NCBI RefSeq assembly: GCF_003991355.1
Contig: NZ_RCSU01000001.1
Coordinates: forward strand, 124,001 to 188,000
Length of the DNA: 64,000 nt
Source: Pseudoflavitalea rhizosphaerae
GTDB taxonomy: Bacteria > Bacteroidota > Bacteroidia > Chitinophagales > Chitinophagaceae
Direction: 5' to 3'
The notes below the pieces were generated by a model. That model saw only the letters and a list, made by a program, of their open reading frames with translations, was not told the origin of the DNA and did not search any database. Position 1 is the stretch's first letter. Each line of letters begins with the position of its first letter. A program made the translations under genes and the position numbers. Below are positions 51,207 to 59,693 of the stretch, in pieces.

Positions 51207-51214
51207 TATTTTTG
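51207..51214 (+). promoter_or_regulatory. -7 box for the YD-like gene
   Basis: TATTTTTG matches TAnnTTTG exactly, some 86 nt before the ATG at 51300. It lies 9 nt outside the start of the divergent DUF3667 gene. No -33 TTG is at the expected spacing. Confidence 0.4.
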
Positions 51215-51299
51215 TCTAAAAATAAGGAAAGACGCTATTTTGGAGAAAATTTTGCGATGCCTGTATAAAAAGAAGGCACACCTACGTTAATAACCGTAT

Positions 51300-52127
51300 A
51301 TGAAAGCACTAACTTTGATCGTTTTGGGATTGCTCAGTTTTTACACCGGTTTCAGCCAGTTCTGGTACAATGATGTGCTGATGACCAAAGAAACCATGAA
51401 AAGAAGGGACCTGCTGGTACAGAACCGCGTGAGCAGTGTAGACTTCCTCAGTTTCGACGGCGCCAACCAGCCCATCGAAGGTTTTTCCAGCCAGCAGGTG
51501 ATCACCGGTAATGGTTCTATTCTAACCACCACTACAACTACTCCCCTCAGCGGCGCCAACCGCAATATTGCAGAATACGATACAAAAGGTTTACTCAGGT
51601 CTACCATTGACACCAGCGATGGCAACAGGACCAGCATTGAATATTATTACCTGCCCTCCAACAAACTCAGCAGGCTGATCAGCTCTTCCACTTCAGACGG
51701 ACAATTCATCCTGAAAGAAGAACATATCTGGACCTGGAACAATAATGGGAAACCGGAAAAAATGCTGAAGATCAAAAACGGTAAAGACACCACGCAGGTG
51801 AACTTTGTTTTTGATGAAGAAGGCAACCTGGTAGAGGAAAGAAGTTATTTCCGTGGCAGGGAACAACCTGCTGTTTTCTATTATTATGATGAGCAGAAAC
51901 GCCTGACCGATATCGTTCGATTTAATGAAAGGGCACAACGGCTCATCCCTGATTACATCTTCGAATACGATACCAATGGCCGTATCGCTACAATGCTTGT
52001 GACTTCAGAAGGGGATTACCAGAAATGGTTCTACACATACGATGAAAAAGGACTGAAAGCAAAAGATGAATGCTATTCCAAATCAAAAGTGCTGATCGGG
52101 AAAATCCAATACCAGTACAAGTACTGA
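51300..52127 (+). CDS. Secreted YD/RHS-like repeat protein
   Basis: The 275-aa protein has a signal peptide (MKALTLIVLGLLSFYTGFSQ) and a series of YD-type repeats: IAEYDTKGLLRSTIDTSDGN, NFVFDEEGNLVEERSYFRGR, YYYDEQKRLTDIVRFNERAQ, FEYDTNGRIATMLVTSEGDY and YTYDEKGLKAKDECYSKSKV. The YDxxGxL pattern is the RHS/YD repeat, usually surface-exposed. It lacks an RHS core, toxin tip or T9SS tail. It may be a small envelope protein. A terminator follows at 52141. Confidence 0.8.
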   Translation: MKALTLIVLGLLSFYTGFSQFWYNDVLMTKETMKRRDLLVQNRVSSVDFLSFDGANQPIEGFSSQQVITGNGSILTTTTTTPLSGANRNIAEYDTKGLLRSTIDTSDGNRTSIEYYYLPSNKLSRLISSSTSDGQFILKEEHIWTWNNNGKPEKMLKIKNGKDTTQVNFVFDEEGNLVEERSYFRGREQPAVFYYYDEQKRLTDIVRFNERAQRLIPDYIFEYDTNGRIATMLVTSEGDYQKWFYTYDEKGLKAKDECYSKSKVLIGKIQYQYKY

Positions 52128-52140
52128 TGCAATCAAAGGC

Positions 52141-52169
52141 AAAAGCCGCTCAAGATAAAGCGGCTTTTT
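52141..52169 (+). terminator. Terminator after the YD-like gene
   Basis: AAAAGCCGCT (52141-52150) pairs with AGCGGCTTTT (52159-52168) and runs into T5. It also touches the stop of the convergent flavin-reductase gene and may work both ways. Confidence 0.8.
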
Positions 52170-52836
52170 ATTTTTCAAACACTACAGCATCGGGCTGAAC
52201 ACCCATTTGCTCCAGTGCGCCATTGACATCTGAAATCATTTTATCAGGGCCGCAAACATAGAAGTGCTTGCGGAGATCGGTAATATTGGTATCGAGAAAA
52301 GCCTTGTTGATGTATCCGTGCTCGTAACCTGGGGTTTCATTTTTGGTCAGAATGAAATGAGCATCTTTGCCAAGGATCTCGTACAACTCCTTTTCAAGGA
52401 TTACATCAAAGGCCGTCTTATTGGAAAAATACAACACATTCCCCGAAGCCCGTCCATCTTTTTTCAATAGTCGCAGAATTGCGATAAATGGGGTAATTCC
52501 CGCCCCACCAGCAATGAAATATCCCGGGCCTTTATATTCGATGGCTCCCCACACATCGCGCAGGATCAGCTCATCGCCGGGAACCAGTTGATGGATCTGG
52601 TTGGTAACTCCGTTGTGGTCTGCATATCGCTTGATGGTAAATTCCAGCGAAGCCTCGTCATTCAGCGAGGTGAAAGTGAATGGCCTCCGCTCCTTTTCCC
52701 ATCCCGGCTTGTTCACAGAAACCTCCGTTGCCTGGCCAGGCGTAAACCCGTACCCAGACGGCTTTTCGATGCGAAAACTTTTTACATCATGAGTAACTTC
52801 TGTGATCGAGAGGATCTTAACGATATGCTTCTCCAT
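52168..52836 (-). CDS. Flavin-dependent NAD(P)H oxidoreductase (FNR-like)
   Basis: The 222-aa protein has an FNR fold: RRPFTFTSLNDEASLEFTIK (FAD-binding RxxT/S), GAIEYKGPGYFIAGGAGITP (NAD(P)-binding GGAGITP), and KHFYVCGPDKMISDVNGALE (CGP nicotinamide motif). It lacks the iron-sulfur domain of flavodoxin/ferredoxin reductases' partners, so it is a stand-alone electron-transfer module. The electron acceptor is not told. It converges with the YD-like gene and is alone on its strand. Confidence 0.88.
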   Translation of the reverse strand: MEKHIVKILSITEVTHDVKSFRIEKPSGYGFTPGQATEVSVNKPGWEKERRPFTFTSLNDEASLEFTIKRYADHNGVTNQIHQLVPGDELILRDVWGAIEYKGPGYFIAGGAGITPFIAILRLLKKDGRASGNVLYFSNKTAFDVILEKELYEILGKDAHFILTKNETPGYEHGYINKAFLDTNITDLRKHFYVCGPDKMISDVNGALEQMGVQPDAVVFEK

Positions 52837-52912
52837 AAGATGTATAGCAAGCTAATGATTTTTTTGATTCATCACTCACCAATATTCTCTATATTGGGCA
52901 AAATCCCCTGGT

Positions 52913-53374
52913 ATGAAAAAGTTCTTCTGGCTACTCCTGCTTGCACTGGTAATCATTCAATTCTTCAGACCCGAAAAAAATATTGCCGCAGCGGCCTCCC
53001 CCAAAGATATCGCCACTAAATATGCAATTCCCGCAGAGGTGAAACCCATACTGGACAAAGCCTGTTACGATTGCCATTCCAATAACACAAATTACCCCTG
53101 GTACAGTAATATCCAACCCGTTGCCTGGTGGCTGGCCAGTCATATCAAAGATGGTAAACGCCATCTCAATTTCTCAACCTTCACCGCTTACTCATACAAA
53201 CGAGCCGATCACAAAATGGAAGAAGTGATCGAAACTGTGGAAAAACAGGAAATGCCGCTCCCCTCTTATACCTGGACGCATAAAGACGCCAAACTCACAG
53301 ACGCCGAAAGGACCACACTGAAAAACTGGGCGCAACAGGTGAGAGACCAGATCCGGAAAGACACCAGTTTCTGA
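52913..53374 (+). CDS. Heme-binding domain protein (haem_bd family)
   Basis: The 153-aa protein has a signal peptide or membrane anchor (KFFWLLLLALVIIQFFRPEK) and a CxxCH motif CYDCH at residues 51-55, followed by SNNTNYPWYSNIQPVAWWLA and HIKDGKRHLNFSTF. The CYDCHSNxTxYPWY...P..W signature is the haem_bd family, with one covalent c-type heme. It should be exported and carry or sense electrons. It is an isolated gene. Confidence 0.88.
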   Translation: MKKFFWLLLLALVIIQFFRPEKNIAAAASPKDIATKYAIPAEVKPILDKACYDCHSNNTNYPWYSNIQPVAWWLASHIKDGKRHLNFSTFTAYSYKRADHKMEEVIETVEKQEMPLPSYTWTHKDAKLTDAERTTLKNWAQQVRDQIRKDTSF

Positions 53375-53738
53375 GCCACCGGAAAATGTTGCAACAGCAA
53401 ATGAATTAAGCATCAGTTACGCCCTGTTCTGCAACTTATAAGCCCGATGCCCTCCCGATTTTTTCGATTACACTATCCTGTTATACTAACAGTCATGCAC
53501 AGGGTATTATCATCAATTCAAAAGACAGCGATCGATCTTTTGCGTGAAGATTCATCAGCCGCCAGGAAGACGCCGCAACAAAAGTCTGGCAGGAATTTCC
53601 GGAAATTGGAAAATTCTCTCCCATTATTAGACCATTTCCTTTTTTTTCGTTTTTCCATTATTACTGGGAATCAATCCTTTCGGATTGAAAATCCTGCTGG
53701 CACAGATATGGAGATATACCAGATGGTAAACGAAGCAT
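53375..53738 (+). other. Gap between heme protein and glycosyltransferase fragment
   Basis: The stretch has several open frames but none convincing. One frame (from 53495) reads MHRVLSSIQKTAIDLLREDS... to 53758 and would overlap the next gene by 20 nt; another, from an upstream frame, contains SHAQGIIINSKDSDRSFA before a stop, like a broken signal-peptide end. The upstream half of a glycosyltransferase may have decayed here. Confidence 0.35.
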
Positions 53739-54329
53739 ATGAAAAAGCCAGTACATAAGCCCCAACAACACAGCACTTCCGCCTGGTTCCGGAAAGCATT
53801 CAACCTGGACCTCCCGCATCTTGGCACTGCCTGTACTGTTTTGATGATCTCATCTCTCAATAACCGGATGGCAAATGGTCATTTTTTAAATATCGCTTCA
53901 AAAATGCCGGGCATCCGTTTCAAACTTATGTTGATTGAACCCATCAATGAAGATGTGGTCCGCAATCATATGGGTATGTTGCCGGCTAACTGCAATGTAT
54001 TTGGAGCTCAGCCTGATCTTCTGCCATTTTACAAGGAAGCCCACCTCGTACTCAACCTCACTGCTCCCGGTGATGACTCCACGATTTCCGACCGGAGTAT
54101 CCTGGAAGCGATGGCCTGCGGCCGCCCGGTGATAGTGCCGGACCAGGATGGGAAATATGATATGGTAACAGATGGCTGTGAAGGATTCCATATCGATCCA
54201 AACAATGAGGATAAATTACTGACAGTGGTCCGCGAACTTTGCTCGGATTCAAAGACATTTCATCGTTTTTCAATAGCAGCAAGGGAAACAGCGCTTCACT
54301 TTCCGTTGAAGCAAATCAGTCAACATTGA
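53739..54329 (+). CDS. Glycosyltransferase C-terminal (GT4-like) fragment
   Basis: The 196-aa product matches only the second Rossmann domain of GT4-type glycosyltransferases: CTVLMISSLNNRMANGHFLN, IRFKLMLIEPINEDVV, CNVFGAQPDLLPFYKEAHLV and DRSILEAMACGRPVIVPDQD (the EAMACGxPVI nucleotide-sugar site). The N-terminal acceptor domain is missing; full enzymes are about 350-400 aa. Its start, MKKPVHKPQQHSTSAWFRKA, has no signal peptide. It is either a truncated gene or a stand-alone half domain. The function is thus doubtful. Confidence 0.65.
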   Translation: MKKPVHKPQQHSTSAWFRKAFNLDLPHLGTACTVLMISSLNNRMANGHFLNIASKMPGIRFKLMLIEPINEDVVRNHMGMLPANCNVFGAQPDLLPFYKEAHLVLNLTAPGDDSTISDRSILEAMACGRPVIVPDQDGKYDMVTDGCEGFHIDPNNEDKLLTVVRELCSDSKTFHRFSIAARETALHFPLKQISQH

Positions 54330-54438
54330 GAATTATTCCGGCTCTTCCGCGTTAGTCAGTCCGAATCTTTAGCCGTTCCGCGCCGGAAGGAACGGCTATT
54401 TTTTGAACACTTGTTGATAATGGATGCAACGAAACAGA

Positions 54439-54468
54439 TTGGTTATTGATCCGTATTGGATACTTTTG
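54439..54468 (+). promoter_or_regulatory. Promoter of the META lipoprotein gene
   Basis: TTG (54439-54441), a 19-nt spacer and TACTTTTG (54461-54468) match the Bacteroidota -33/-7 layout. The ATG follows at 54490, giving a short leader of about 15 nt. Confidence 0.65.
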
Positions 54469-54489
54469 ATATAACCAAAAAGTAAAAAC

Positions 54490-55002
54490 ATGAAGAAGAC
54501 CATCTTACCTGCATTCATTTCTTTTTGTGTAGTGGCGGCATTCAGCTGCAATAACCAGTCGCAAACCAGCGAACCGGGAACTGATACAGTAAAAGTGAAC
54601 AGTAATACAGCTGCACCCGCTGCCGCTCCGATGGCGTCAACCGACAGTACAGGACTGAAGGAAAAATACTGGAAGCTGACTGAGATCAATGGCAAGCCGG
54701 TGAAAGTGGACAGTACATTCATGAAAGAGCCGCATGTGATCTTCAAAACAGACCAGAACCAGGTAAATGGCAACGGTGGCTGTAACGGATTCGGAGGCCA
54801 GTACGAACTCAAAGCTCCCAACCGGATCAAGATCGACAGGCTTGTATCCACTCAAATGGCCTGCCCCGCACTGGACATAGAGAACCAGTTCACAAAGGCG
54901 CTGACCGAAGCAGACAATTATTATGTCAACGGGGATACGCTTGTACTCAACAAGGCCCGTATGGCGCCACTGGCAAGATTTGTGGCCGTGTACTTGAAGT
55001 AG
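54490..55002 (+). CDS. META-domain lipoprotein (HslJ-like)
   Basis: The 170-aa product is a lipoprotein (FCVVAAFSCNNQ, Cys20), then an Ala/Pro/Thr linker, and a META domain: EKYWKLTEINGKPVKVDSTF, VNGNGGCNGFGGQYELKAPN, QMACPALDIENQFTKALTEA and YVNGDTLVLNKARMAPLARF. The GGCNxxxGxY ... T.MACP motif is the family hallmark, seen in HslJ and related stress proteins. Export to the periplasm or cell surface is expected. The gene is monocistronic with a terminator at 55059. Confidence 0.9.
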   Translation: MKKTILPAFISFCVVAAFSCNNQSQTSEPGTDTVKVNSNTAAPAAAPMASTDSTGLKEKYWKLTEINGKPVKVDSTFMKEPHVIFKTDQNQVNGNGGCNGFGGQYELKAPNRIKIDRLVSTQMACPALDIENQFTKALTEADNYYVNGDTLVLNKARMAPLARFVAVYLK

Positions 55003-55058
55003 CGACACCAATGAATCGTTTCTGAACAGGTTGACAGGGTTCAACCATGAATTTACAG

Positions 55059-55088
55059 AGCCGCAATGTTTGCGGCTTTTCTTTTTTC
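55059..55088 (+). terminator. Terminator after the META lipoprotein
   Basis: AGCCGCA (55059-55065) pairs with TGCGGCT (55071-55077) and is followed by a T-rich stretch through 55088. It lies some 57 nt past the stop. Confidence 0.8.
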
Positions 55089-55215
55089 CATCTTATCCTT
55101 CCCATAATACTTTAGTCCCTCCTATTGGTGATTTATCGGAATTATTGAAATGCAAAAGAAGTGTCCGCTACTTTCGCTCCCGCATTTTTGCCCCGTTTCA
55201 ACTTAAACCACCATC

Positions 55216-56715
55216 ATGAAAAGGATCATGCTGCTTTCCCTGATCGTACTTACTTGCTTACACTCCAATGCACAGGGCATTGCCATCACAACAGACAATA
55301 CCGATCCGCACACAAGCGCCATGCTGGACATAAAAAGTGATAATAAAGGGTTCCTGCCGCCACGTCTGACCGAGGCACAAAAAAAATCGATCAGTTCTCC
55401 GGCAAACGGCCTGATCATTTTCCAGACAGACGGACAGAAAGGCCTGTATATCTTCGAGGACTCCTGGAAACCATTGTCTGATCAGTTGGGCAAACACCAG
55501 GCAACAGAAAATCTTCGGCTTGGCGGGTATCGGCTCAGCAATTCCGATACAACTGTAGGGATCAGTATCGATGAAAATAGTGCAGTGCTCATCAAATCGA
55601 AATTCCAAAACGGATTACCTGTGAACCGTTTTCAGTTCGATCCCTCCGGCGCCATCACTTCCAATGGAAAATTAAGCGAAGGCAGTATCCCTGAAACCGG
55701 CGCAGGCGCCAGGTTTATGTGGTATCCTGGAAAAGCCGCTCTAAGAGCTGGTTCATTGGAGGAGAGTAAAGGGCATCTATGGAACGAAGACAGCATTGGC
55801 TTGCATTCCTTTGCATTCGGACAGAATAACGCAGCGGCCGGGCTGAACTCCTTTGCATTGGGCAGTCTCAATTCCAGCGCCGGGGCGGGATCAATATCCA
55901 TTGGCGTATCAAACCAAATGTATGGCCAGGGCAGTATTGGTGTGGGAAGAATGAATACTATTCATGGGAATCAGGCTATGGCTCTGGGTCGTTTCATAAC
56001 TATCAATGGCGCTTACTCGTTTGGAATTGGTACGCAACTCACCACCGGACCAAATGCTCTTTACTCCCTTGTAATGGGAATGGATATGAAAGCAGACCAT
56101 CGTGGCACAGTTTTGATCGGGGACGCATCCGCAGTTTCAACTGTTTCGAGCACTTCCGATAATCAGTTCACAAGCAGATTTGGTGGAGGTTATCGCTTGT
56201 ACAGCGCCGGCAACCTAAGTGCCGGGGTTATATTATCGCCGAACGGCAACAGTTGGAGTATCTTGTCTGATTCCACAAAAAAGGAAAGGTTCGTTCCCGC
56301 CAATGGTATGGAAATGCTGAGCAAATTACGCAACCTGAAGATGGGAACCTGGAATTATAAAGGCATGCCGCAAAGACATTATGGCCTTATGGCGCAGGAG
56401 TTCTTTGCCGCTTACGGAAAAGATCAATATGGTGTGATTGGAAACGACACTACCATCAACCAGGCAGACCTGGAAGGTGTAATGATGATTTTGATCCATG
56501 CCCTGGAAGAACGCAGCAATCAGCAATGGCAGGAAATCATCAAACTGAAACAAACGAATCATTCATTGCAGGAAAGGCTTTCAGCCGCTGAAGAACAAAC
56601 CAAAAAAATCGATCTGTTGATTGCGCTCCTGAAAAATAACCATGCCACCCAAGCCCTCGTTGCTCAGTTGGAAACACTCCTGCCTTCAAGGGAAAAAAGT
56701 TGCTGCGAAAAGTAA
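55216..56715 (+). CDS. Trimeric adhesin-like protein with S74 intramolecular chaperone tail
   Basis: The 499-aa protein has a signal peptide (MKRIMLLSLIVLTCLHSNAQ) and a start common to Bacteroidota fibre-like proteins (PHTSAMLDIKSDNKGFLPPR LT). A YadA-head-like repeat region follows (SFAFGQNNAAAGLNSFALGS; SISIGVSNQMYGQGSIGVGR). The C-terminal S74 peptidase/chaperone domain contains SDSTKKERFVPANGMEML, TWNYKGMPQRHYGLMAQEFF and a coiled coil (QEIIKLKQTNHSLQERLSAA). In phage tail spikes and bacterial fibres this domain folds the trimer and then cleaves itself off at its Ser. The next gene, a T9SS protein, begins 5 nt after the stop. Confidence 0.85.
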   Translation: MKRIMLLSLIVLTCLHSNAQGIAITTDNTDPHTSAMLDIKSDNKGFLPPRLTEAQKKSISSPANGLIIFQTDGQKGLYIFEDSWKPLSDQLGKHQATENLRLGGYRLSNSDTTVGISIDENSAVLIKSKFQNGLPVNRFQFDPSGAITSNGKLSEGSIPETGAGARFMWYPGKAALRAGSLEESKGHLWNEDSIGLHSFAFGQNNAAAGLNSFALGSLNSSAGAGSISIGVSNQMYGQGSIGVGRMNTIHGNQAMALGRFITINGAYSFGIGTQLTTGPNALYSLVMGMDMKADHRGTVLIGDASAVSTVSSTSDNQFTSRFGGGYRLYSAGNLSAGVILSPNGNSWSILSDSTKKERFVPANGMEMLSKLRNLKMGTWNYKGMPQRHYGLMAQEFFAAYGKDQYGVIGNDTTINQADLEGVMMILIHALEERSNQQWQEIIKLKQTNHSLQERLSAAEEQTKKIDLLIALLKNNHATQALVAQLETLLPSREKSCCEK

Positions 56716-56720
56716 AGATC

Positions 56721-58070
56721 ATGAAATCAATCTTAAGCTGTTTTATACCCGTTTGTTTAGCCATTGCCGGAAATGCACAGCAGATCAAGGTTACAGAAGG
56801 AACTACCATAACAACAGCCAACCAGTTACAACTGGTGCTCAGTAATGGAATGAATTTTGAAAACAATGCAGACCTCGAATTACCTACTCTTACGGTTTTG
56901 GCATCCGGCGCCGCCGACAACCGGATCACCGGATCAGGAATGCTGACCATCGGTCAGTTAAAGATCAACAAACAAGCGGGTGCAAAACTGATTTTAGAGA
57001 AAGACTGCAGTATAGCAACCGAAGTAAATTTCATGAAAGGATTTCTCGATTTGAATGAACATACATTGTATCTGCAACCGAATGCCATACTGAAAAATGA
57101 ACAGGCCGGAAGCCGTATTATTGGGAATAATGGAGGTGCGGTGCAACTGACAATCCTCCTGAAACAACCATCCAACTTAAACCCCGGCAACCTGGGCCTT
57201 ATCATCAGTACAGCCACAGACCCCGGACTAACGGTGATCCGCCGCAGCCATCAGGTTTTCAGGAATGGTGGTGGCAGCAGTATCAACAGAAGCTTTGAAC
57301 TATCACCAGCCAGTAATACAGGATTGAACGCCTCCATCACGTTGCAGTATTTCGATGAAGAACTGAACGGATTGAATGAAAGCCTGCTGGAATTATACCA
57401 GTCGCCCAACAATGGTAAAAGCTGGTACCCCAGGGGATTCAGTGAAAGGAATATTGTTTCCAATGAGGTCAGCGCAGACTTCATTGCTTCTCTGAATACT
57501 TTCACACTTTCAACCATCAATAATCCGCTGCCAGTAAAACTGTCTTCACTTTCTATCAGTTGCAACAACGATCAACCAACCATAAAATGGAAAACTGTAA
57601 ATCCGCAGGATGTTCAATCATTCCGTATCCAAAAAAGTTCCAGTGGCCTTCTATGGGAAACGGTTAGCGGAAGTATTCAGCCACAACCCCACACCCAACA
57701 TGAATACAGTTACACAGACCAGCAAATTCCTGCAAAATATTACCGGATTCAAAGTTTGGAACAAAACGGAGAAATCAGCTATTCCCCGCAACTCCGGACT
57801 GATTGTAAAGTGAAAGAGAATTCATTTTCCTTACTTCTCAATCCTGTAAGGGAAAATTTACAGTTGAAAATTACAGCGGGTAATCCAAAACAATTGCAAC
57901 TTCAGATTATCGATCCCCAGGGACGCATCATTAGGAAAATGAATTTAGAAATTCATAGCGGTCATACAATCCAAGCCATACCGTTACCAGCAGGGACCAA
58001 AGGCCTGTACCATATCCGGATTTCTGAAAAAGGAGAAACTCTGTGGACGAAAACATTCCTGAAAATGTAA
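56721..58070 (+). CDS. T9SS type A sorting-domain secreted protein
   Basis: The 449-aa product has a signal peptide (MKSILSCFIPVCLAIAGNAQ), a beta-rich middle part (NRITGSGMLTIGQLKINKQA, LYLQPNAILKNEQAGSRIIG), an FN3-like part (VQSFRIQKSSSGLLWETVSG, YYRIQSLEQNGEISYSPQLR) and a C-terminal T9SS sorting domain (LNPVRENLQLKITAGNPKQL, DPQGRIIRKMNLEIHSG, KGLYHIRISEKGETLWTKTF). It should be secreted by the type IX system. It lies 5 nt after the S74 protein, so the two form an operon and may assemble together. Its stop is 8 nt from the convergent ada stop. Confidence 0.88.
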   Translation: MKSILSCFIPVCLAIAGNAQQIKVTEGTTITTANQLQLVLSNGMNFENNADLELPTLTVLASGAADNRITGSGMLTIGQLKINKQAGAKLILEKDCSIATEVNFMKGFLDLNEHTLYLQPNAILKNEQAGSRIIGNNGGAVQLTILLKQPSNLNPGNLGLIISTATDPGLTVIRRSHQVFRNGGGSSINRSFELSPASNTGLNASITLQYFDEELNGLNESLLELYQSPNNGKSWYPRGFSERNIVSNEVSADFIASLNTFTLSTINNPLPVKLSSLSISCNNDQPTIKWKTVNPQDVQSFRIQKSSSGLLWETVSGSIQPQPHTQHEYSYTDQQIPAKYYRIQSLEQNGEISYSPQLRTDCKVKENSFSLLLNPVRENLQLKITAGNPKQLQLQIIDPQGRIIRKMNLEIHSGHTIQAIPLPAGTKGLYHIRISEKGETLWTKTFLKM

Positions 58071-58078
58071 AGAGGAAA

Positions 58079-59116
58079 TTATTGGAAGGCTTTCTCATGA
58101 TCCAGCAACCACTGTTTACGATGAAGGCCTCCCCCATAACCTGTAAGCTTTCCATCTTCCCCTATCACCCTATGACAGGGCACCAGTATCGAGATCCTGT
58201 TCATGCCATTTGCATTGGCTACGGCACGGATGGCTTCAGGCCTTTCCAGTTTCATTGCCTGCATCTTGTAAGTCCTTGTATCGCCATAAGGAATTGTGAT
58301 CAGCATCTTCCAAACGGACTGCTGGAATATTGTTCCGGGCATGAAGAGCGGTACCGAGAACTCTTTTCTTTTTCCATCGAAATATTCCTGCAGTTCCTTT
58401 TGCAATTGATCAAAATGTTTGTTGGCACCCTGCACAATGCTTGCATTGAGGTGCTTGCTCAACCATTTCAGTTCTGTTTCCAGCATCTTGCGGTCTGTGA
58501 ATTCCAGCAAACAAATTCCCTCTTCCGTGGCACAGGCAAACATGCTGCCCAATGGTGTTTCAAGCCTGGTGATATTGATAAGCCCTTTCTGTTTGCTATT
58601 GGATGGAGATACCCCGTAAACAGTCCTGAAAGAATCTCCGAAAGCACTGAGTGATTCATAACCTGCATCATAGGCTGCTGCTGTTACGCTTTCGCCATTC
58701 CGGATCTTTGTGAATGCAGTATTCAAACGGAACATCCGCTGGTAGGCATGAAATGTGATCCCATGATTTTTAAGAAACCAACGGCGCACCTGGCTGGGCT
58801 CAAGTCCCAGCTGCAAGAGGTCCCAGTCTTTCAATTTAGTGGCGGGGTCATCCTGTATTTTCTTCATGAGGGCTCTGATCTGCCCAGGCGCTTCGCCCAT
58901 GCTCTCCAGCGGATGGCAGACCTTGCAGGGCCTGTATCCCCTGCGCATGGCTTCAGCTGTGGAAGGCAGGAATTCCACGTTCTCGGGTTTAGGCTTACGA
59001 GCCGTACAGGTAGGCCGGCAGAAAATGCCGGTGGTTTTTACTGCCGTGATAAATTGCCCTTCAAAGGAAGGGTCCTTATCGATAATGGCCTGGTACATTC
59101 TTTCATTCGTCAACAT
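58079..59116 (-). CDS. ada: Ada: methyltransferase and transcriptional activator
   Basis: The 345-aa protein has an N-terminal zinc Ada domain (Cys33, Cys37, Cys64, Cys67 in IFCRPTCTARKP and GYRPCKVCHPLE), an AraC HTH (FLKNHGITFHAYQRMFRLNT; AAAYDAGYESLSAFGDSFRT), and a C-terminal MGMT domain with VPCHRVIGEDGKLTGYGGGL carrying the acceptor Cys. It repairs O6-methylguanine and methylphosphotriesters, and activates the adaptive response when methylated at the N-terminal Cys. ATG 59116 is used; a TTG at 59137 opens the frame. DUF983 and AraC genes lie upstream on the same strand. Confidence 0.93.
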   Translation of the reverse strand: MLTNERMYQAIIDKDPSFEGQFITAVKTTGIFCRPTCTARKPKPENVEFLPSTAEAMRRGYRPCKVCHPLESMGEAPGQIRALMKKIQDDPATKLKDWDLLQLGLEPSQVRRWFLKNHGITFHAYQRMFRLNTAFTKIRNGESVTAAAYDAGYESLSAFGDSFRTVYGVSPSNSKQKGLINITRLETPLGSMFACATEEGICLLEFTDRKMLETELKWLSKHLNASIVQGANKHFDQLQKELQEYFDGKRKEFSVPLFMPGTIFQQSVWKMLITIPYGDTRTYKMQAMKLERPEAIRAVANANGMNRISILVPCHRVIGEDGKLTGYGGGLHRKQWLLDHEKAFQ

Positions 59117-59207
59117 CTTCTTTTCTTTTTTGCTCAAAGGTAGAAGGGTGCAAAAGCCTGAACAACCGGAAAATTGACAAGTATTTTTCTTATGCCAGCC
59201 ACTATGC

Positions 59208-59687
59208 TTACCAGTTATTCTCCTGGTCTTTATTGGACCTCTCCAATGGTGCCGGAGGATTGGTTTTCCAGTCTATATCGTAGCGGACAAAGAATGCCAG
59301 CCAGCCGGTACGGGCCACGCGCATCAGGTACGGCTGCAGCAGTATCAGCAAGCCCGCATTGATGCCGAGCCACCAGAAGAAACGGTTATCATAAACAGAA
59401 AAACCTATCAGCACCCACCAGGCAACGAAAGTTGCTGCGCTGATTGCGATGGAAAGCGCGTAGCTGACATAGCTGGAACCATAATAGAAGCCCACTTCAA
59501 TGTTAAACGGTTGTTTACACACTGGGCACACATTGTGCATTTTCATGGTTGTTTTCAGGTTCCAGGGATTTTTGGCAGCGAACATATCGCCCTGCCTGCA
59601 CCTGGGGCATTTGCATGCCAGCAGATTTAAAATGGTTGGTTTCTTTTCCGTTGCTGTCAGGTCCATATTTTCAGAATGTGGGATCAT
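59208..59687 (-). CDS. DUF983 membrane protein
   Basis: The 159-aa product has an N-terminal Cys pair (LLACKCPRCRQGDMFAAKNP), a second pair (VCPVCKQPFNIEVGFYYGSS), and two or three membrane helices (SYALSIAISAATFVAWWVLI; WWLGINAGLLILLQPYLMRV). The CPRCRxGxMF start is typical of DUF983. It is probably a zinc-binding inner-membrane protein; its role is unknown. It follows the AraC gene by 6 nt and precedes ada. Confidence 0.88.
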   Translation of the reverse strand: MIPHSENMDLTATEKKPTILNLLACKCPRCRQGDMFAAKNPWNLKTTMKMHNVCPVCKQPFNIEVGFYYGSSYVSYALSIAISAATFVAWWVLIGFSVYDNRFFWWLGINAGLLILLQPYLMRVARTGWLAFFVRYDIDWKTNPPAPLERSNKDQENNW

Positions 59688-59693
59688 ATAGAA

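Noticed and set aside
53447-53758. 103-codon plus-strand frame overlapping the glycosyltransferase fragment
   Set aside because: Composition is not coding-like in one consistent frame, and the other frames show equal fragments; more likely a decayed region.
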